Source: Kryptolebias marmoratus (Eukaryota; Chordata; Actinopteri; Cyprinodontiformes; Rivulidae). Taken from it: a stretch of 64,000 nucleotides of DNA. The stretch lies in assembly GCF_001649575.2 (NCBI RefSeq), contig NC_051436.1, forward strand, positions 12,158,804-12,222,803. Direction: 5' to 3'. Every line of letters starts with the position of its first letter. Within the stretch, counting starts at the first letter, position 1. Below, piece by piece: positions 59,930-64,000 of the stretch. The notes below the pieces were generated by a model. The model saw only the letters and a list, made by a program, of their open reading frames with translations, had not been told where the DNA came from and searched no databases. Both the position numbers and the translations under genes were made by a program.

Positions 59930-60850
59930 CTCCGCCTATGGAGTTATGTTTTTGATAGGTTTGCATGTTTGTTCGTTTGTTTGTCTGTTCACGAAATTAC
60001 CTAAAAACTAATGAGCAGATTTTGTTAGAAATGTTGGGGACATCACAAGAAACAGTTCAATTTTGGTGGTGATCTGGATCACGATCCGTATCGGATTGTG
60101 TTTTAATGACCTTATGGCCTCGCCGCTTTCCAAGTACTTGACAATGTTTTCGTCTCTGTGTGTGTGTTCGTGTGTGTTCGCAAAATTTCCTCTGAACCAC
60201 TGGACAGATTTCATTGAAATTCCTAGTAAGAAATTGCTGCATGTACAACTACATCCAATCAACTTCTGAAGTCAACCCAATTCAAAATGGCCACCACAGC
60301 CAACATATATTAGAAAACACAAGTTTAATATAAGTTTGGCAATTTTACAGATGTTGAGCTAAAAAATTTGTTGTGGTAGTAGTTTAGAGTCATCCCCAAT
60401 GCATACTCTGAGCACAAGACACTGTACAAGACATTTGATAAATTATTGGCAATTACTGTTGCATTGACCCTGTTTGTCTGTTAGCAAAATATCTCATGAA
60501 ACACTGGATGGATCTTAATGAAACTCTGAGAAAACAGTTATTGGATGCACCTCTACACCTGATTAGTCAATGGACTCATTCCAATTCAAAATGGCCACCA
60601 CAGCTAATCAAACGTAGCAAACACAAGACTGTCTTTTAATTAGCCAACTTTACAGATATGGAGCTAAAACGTGCTTTGGTAGTAGCTGAGAGTCATCCAC
60701 AACACATACTCTGAGCGCTAACAAACTGCCTCGTGAGATCGACCATAACGTTGTTTTCAAGGTACGACTACAACTGCATCATTTCGCAACATCGGATTAT
60801 AATAATTTGAAACTCTGGCATCATTCTTTTTAGGAGTGCAAGCGCCTTCA
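59930..60850 (+). repeat. Repeat family A with an extra 5' segment
   Basis: The left 190 bases (59930-60120) contain CCTCCGCC..TGGAGTTATG and TTTTGGTGGTGATCTGGATC. This is the wording of a related repeat in which a GCAAAAACTACTGG-type core replaces GCAAAATATCTC. Two standard family A units follow, opening near 60179 and 60486. A decayed terminus (CTCTGGCATCATTC) lies near 60814. Confidence 0.65.
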
Positions 60851-61160
60851 TTAGAGCATGCTTTCTGTCACTTGTTTACTGAGACGGAATCTCATTCGTC
60901 TTCACAACTTGCAACACCAAACAGAGGCGGAAATATCATGGGTCACGGGGCCATGCGCCGGCCTCATATTAAGAGTTTAAAGATTAGCTCCTGATTGATG
61001 CACCGGCTGCTCCGTGAAGGTGGGAGGAGCTCCTCAGCCTCGGAACTGTCGGAGAGCAACGCCGGGCTCCAGCCAGCCTGGGGTTTGTAGCGCAGGCCAA
61101 GAGGGATTATGGGTAGTAGGCTTTAATATCTGATTTTAATTAGCAGTTTAACACAGTGAT
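60851..61160. promoter_or_regulatory. Candidate regulatory block
   Basis: Repeat-free, balanced sequence with GATTTTAATTAGCAGTTTAA near 61132-61151, TTAAAGATTAGCTCC near 60977 and CpG-bearing words. Supported by appearance only. Confidence 0.3.
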
Positions 61161-61554
61161 CACGCCTCATTAGGGAACTGGGGATGCTGAGAATGTGCGT
61201 GAGTAAGCTGGAAAACCAAGAAAGGGACTTGTGGAGAAGAAATTCCAAGACCATTATAGTGATGGGGGTCTGTGTGAATTATGTCAGAGTGTTTGCTTTC
61301 ACTGATAGAGATTTTAATCTCGATGCTGCCCCTTAAACATTTAAAACAAAACATAATTAAAAACATACTTTCCTTATATAACAGACTCAAGCTGAGAGTC
61401 TGTTATATGATGAGAAGTGAAAGAGGTGCGACGATTGTGCTCTCACCTTTAAAAGAACGGTTTGCTTACATGATATCGCAAGATGTCATGCTCAGGTTTC
61501 TCCCCAGAGCTCACCTGGATTTTCTCCACGCTCCTCGCGCAGCCCACCACCTTT
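61161..61554. other. Unassigned non-coding stretch
   Basis: No gene or repeat recognised. Short frames on both strands lack domains. Confidence 0.4.
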
Positions 61555-62210
61555 GTTTGGGATGACTCTCAGCCACTGCCACATATTTTAACGTAATATG
61601 AATTAAATTGAGTTACAGCCATTTTTATGTTGGATAATGTTGATTAGTTGAGGTGCCCATCTTATATTGGATTGACTTATATCCAATGATTTAAATTGAA
61701 AAAAAATCATTAAACTCTGTCCAGTGGTTCATGAGATAATTTGCTAACAGTCAATCTCCGTTGACCCAAACAGTTCGTAGTAAAATTTTAAAAAAAGATC
61801 TTGCACAATGAGTAGCACTTAGAGTGTTGCCAATGGCTCTCAGGTACAACCACACCAAATCTCAGCACAGTCCGTATAAAATTAAATAAGTTATACCTAT
61901 TTGTGCGTTTTCTAAAGTCAGTTGGCTGTGGCAGCCATTTTGAATCTGGTCTGCTCGTAAAGGTAATCAGTTGGCTGTACACTCAGTGACTTATTTGTGA
62001 GCATTTCATTAACATCCATCCAGTGGTGCGTGCAAAATTTTACTAACAGACAGCCAGAGTTGACTTCAGATTGCTAATGGCACAATTTTAAACAAAGATC
62101 TTGCACAATCAGTTCAGGCTCAGTATATGTGTTGGGGATGATTCTCAGCAACTACCACACCAAATCTTAGCTCAATATCAGTAGAACTGCCGGATTATAG
62201 CCATCATCAG
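61555..62210 (-). repeat. Repeat family A, about two and a half units
   Basis: Minus-strand boundaries lie near 61733 (GAGATAATTTGCTAACAG) and 62032 (AAATTTTACTAACAGAC), about 300 bases apart. A third partial unit ends near 62200. Confidence 0.7.
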
Positions 62211-63125
62211 CCAGAGACACTTGCAAAAACCAGCTGCTGAAATGTGGCAATAACAGCTTCGTGGTAGAGAAACGCTGCGATCCTCGCTTTTGTCTTAACA
62301 CTATATATTGAATATTTTGTACCATCCTAAGTTGGTCGGTCGACAGGATTCATGTGTTTGGTGGGACTTTCCCTCAGCTTTGCCCTCCCATGCCACTTAA
62401 GGATTTAGGGTGAGTGTATCAAACCCGTGAATAGTCCCTCTCTAGCAGAGGATAAAAAGATTAAGGCATTTTAACCCCTGGGAACCCGCTGCCCTTTGAC
62501 TCCCGTCAGCCAGGAATTAGTCCGACTCATCCAATTGTGTCCATTTCGAGGTGGTGACAGCCCGGCGACTTGGTCGGATGCCCAGCAGAGGCTTGGCACT
62601 GTGCCAGAAGGCGTCATGGCTGGCTGGGAAAAGGACCCTCGGTCTCCGTAATGGTACAATGGGAGGAGGGGGTGTCAGCTGGTAACACACCACTGCACCT
62701 TTTTCTCTCTTCCTGGTGCTCCTTTTCTTCATTCTCGTTGCACTCGTTGACTGATTCCGAGTCCCCTCATAGCCCCCACCCCACACCCCCCACCGTCCCC
62801 CTATCATTGTCCCTGCTGTGCCTGCAGCCGTCTATATATGGTGAGATGAATTCAATCCACTTTCAATCCCCTGGGTTTAGTTCAGGGGCTGCGCTCATTT
62901 TGTTGGAGGCAGTTTCGACCACCTCTCTAACCCCGTGGATTGCTCTCTGCCTTCTCGCCTCACTTTTCACCAGTTTTGAAAGGGTGCAATATAATGTACT
63001 TTATAAACCTGTGGAAACTACCAAACAATGCATAAAAAGGACGACTGTTGGTATCTCGTCTAATTCCTTTAAAACGCAAACCTGGCATTGTGTGAAGGGA
63101 TGGATTTCACTTGTAGCCTCGCATG
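62211..63125. other. Non-coding stretch with the longest orphan frame of the right flank
   Basis: A 188-codon plus-strand frame at 62570-63136 has no recognisable domain, no good start context and ends inside the next family A copy. The sequence itself (for example 62450-62660) is balanced and might be regulatory. Confidence 0.35.
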
Positions 63126-63129
63126 TCAA

Positions 63130-63760
63130 AATCTGAAATAAAGCTCTTGCATGATCTGTTAGTGCTCAAAGTATGTGTTGGGAATGACTCTCAGCAACTA
63201 ACACAAACATTTTTAGCTTATATAGCCATTTTCCTGTTTGCTAAGAACACTGAGCTGCGGCAGCCATCTTAAATCAAGGTGACTCCAAAAGTTAATGGGT
63301 TGTAGAATTACATCCAAAGATCCAAAGATGTACTTCTACAAGTTTCATTAATAATCTATCTATATCCACCTAGTGGCTCAGGAGATAATTTGCTAACAGA
63401 CAGTTATTGCCAAAGTTTTAGGGAAAAATATCATGCAATGTGTAGCACTCAGAGTATGTGGTAGGGATGACTCTCAGCTACTACCACATCAAATTTTCAA
63501 TCAAGATCAGTAAAAGTGGCTAAAGTATTGCCATTTTTGTGTTTGCTAAGGTCAGTTGACCATAGCAAACCAGCCATCTGTAGCAGCCATCTTGAATTAA
63601 GTTGGCATCAAAAGGTATTCGGACGTAGATGCACATCTAGTGATACATTTTTAAGAATTTCAATAAAATCCGTCCACTGGTTTATGACATATCTTGCTAA
63701 CAAACAGACAAACCAAAACATGCACACTCACAGTCTCACACAGTTAGGCTACACGATAGC
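63130..63760 (-). repeat. Repeat family A, two units
   Basis: Minus-strand units with GGCAGCCATCTTAAAT near 63259 and GCAGCCATCTTGAATTAAGT near 63583. Boundaries lie near 63382 and 63688. Confidence 0.7.
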
Positions 63761-64000
63761 CCATCTTTCATGGTGCCAGGGGATAAATACGTTGATTTCT
63801 TTGAATAACAACTTAAACCCAATACCTAAATTCTACTAAGGTGCTCCTAAATATCTCTTGTGATGCTGTTTCTATGAGGTAAACTATTGGACACTGTTAA
63901 ATCTGAACCACATGGCACTAACAAACGGTGCAGGCTCTTCCACTGTGTATAAGAGAGCCATTAAAGTATATTTGTAGCAAGTTGGAAAAAGTAAAAATGT
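63761..64000. other. Unassigned sequence at the window edge
   Basis: Nothing recognised. Confidence 0.4.

Noticed and set aside
62570..63136. Plus-strand frame of 188 codons
   Set aside because: No domain, no splice context, and it runs into a family A repeat.
63516..63839. Plus-strand frame of 107 codons, with similar short frames elsewhere
   Set aside because: Translation of family A repeat units; similarity between such frames reflects repeat homology, not a gene family.

Overview
This is a vertebrate genomic window, almost certainly from a teleost fish. It is AT-rich and gene-sparse. It carries several decayed Tc1/mariner transposons of the fish type, many microsatellites, a fish-style retroelement tail, and one large intronless-looking coding block encoding a delta-1 protocadherin. 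No bacterial or viral gene organisation is visible. The species cannot be named from the sequence.

The only protein-coding gene I can support is on the minus strand at 23196-26276. It is the large first coding exon of a protocadherin-7 (pcdh7) orthologue: signal peptide, seven cadherin repeats, transmembrane helix and the first part of the cytoplasmic tail, 1027 codons ending in phase at a consensus splice donor. The rest of the cytoplasmic tail must lie in exons further along the minus strand. I could not recognise any of them in 1-23195, so that stretch is read as intron 1. The 2.3 kb upstream of the start codon (26277-28620) should hold the 5' UTR and promoter. It is CpG- and microsatellite-rich and interrupted by a 143-base gap.

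The flanks are non-coding. About 15 percent of the window is one dispersed repeat family ('family A'): about 15 copies with one to three internal units of roughly 300 bases, a shared start and a shared end bearing a small hairpin. Copies occur at 0.2-0.9, 5.2-5.8, 7.4-7.8, 29.6-30.7, 31.2-32.1, 33.9-34.9, 35.9-36.5, 38.2-38.7, 48.1-48.6, 55.9-56.3, 57.0-57.7, 58.5-59.1, 59.9-60.9, 61.5-62.2 and 63.1-63.8 kb. A second, smaller family ('family B') has copies at 14.6, 43.1 and 50.2 kb. Three Tc1/mariner copies lie at 10.3, 13.0 and 52.5 kb, and the one at 13.0 kb still has both inverted terminal repeats and its TA target duplication. A tRNA-type SINE sits at 37.4 kb and a retroelement 3' tail at 7.1 kb.

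Between the repeats are blocks of balanced, CpG-containing or homeodomain-motif-rich sequence that look like conserved non-coding elements. The best are 18.95-19.33, 30.79-31.21, 38.78-39.33 and 42.60-42.91 kb. A developmental adhesion gene in a gene desert with such blocks is the expected layout for long-range enhancers, but conservation was not tested.

I found no previously undescribed gene system. The most unusual signals are family A, a foldback element at 43.85-44.12 kb built from family A termini, and an exact 58-base duplication (27 G plus a 31-base tag) at 2.2 and 28.3 kb that looks like an assembly gap-filling artefact.
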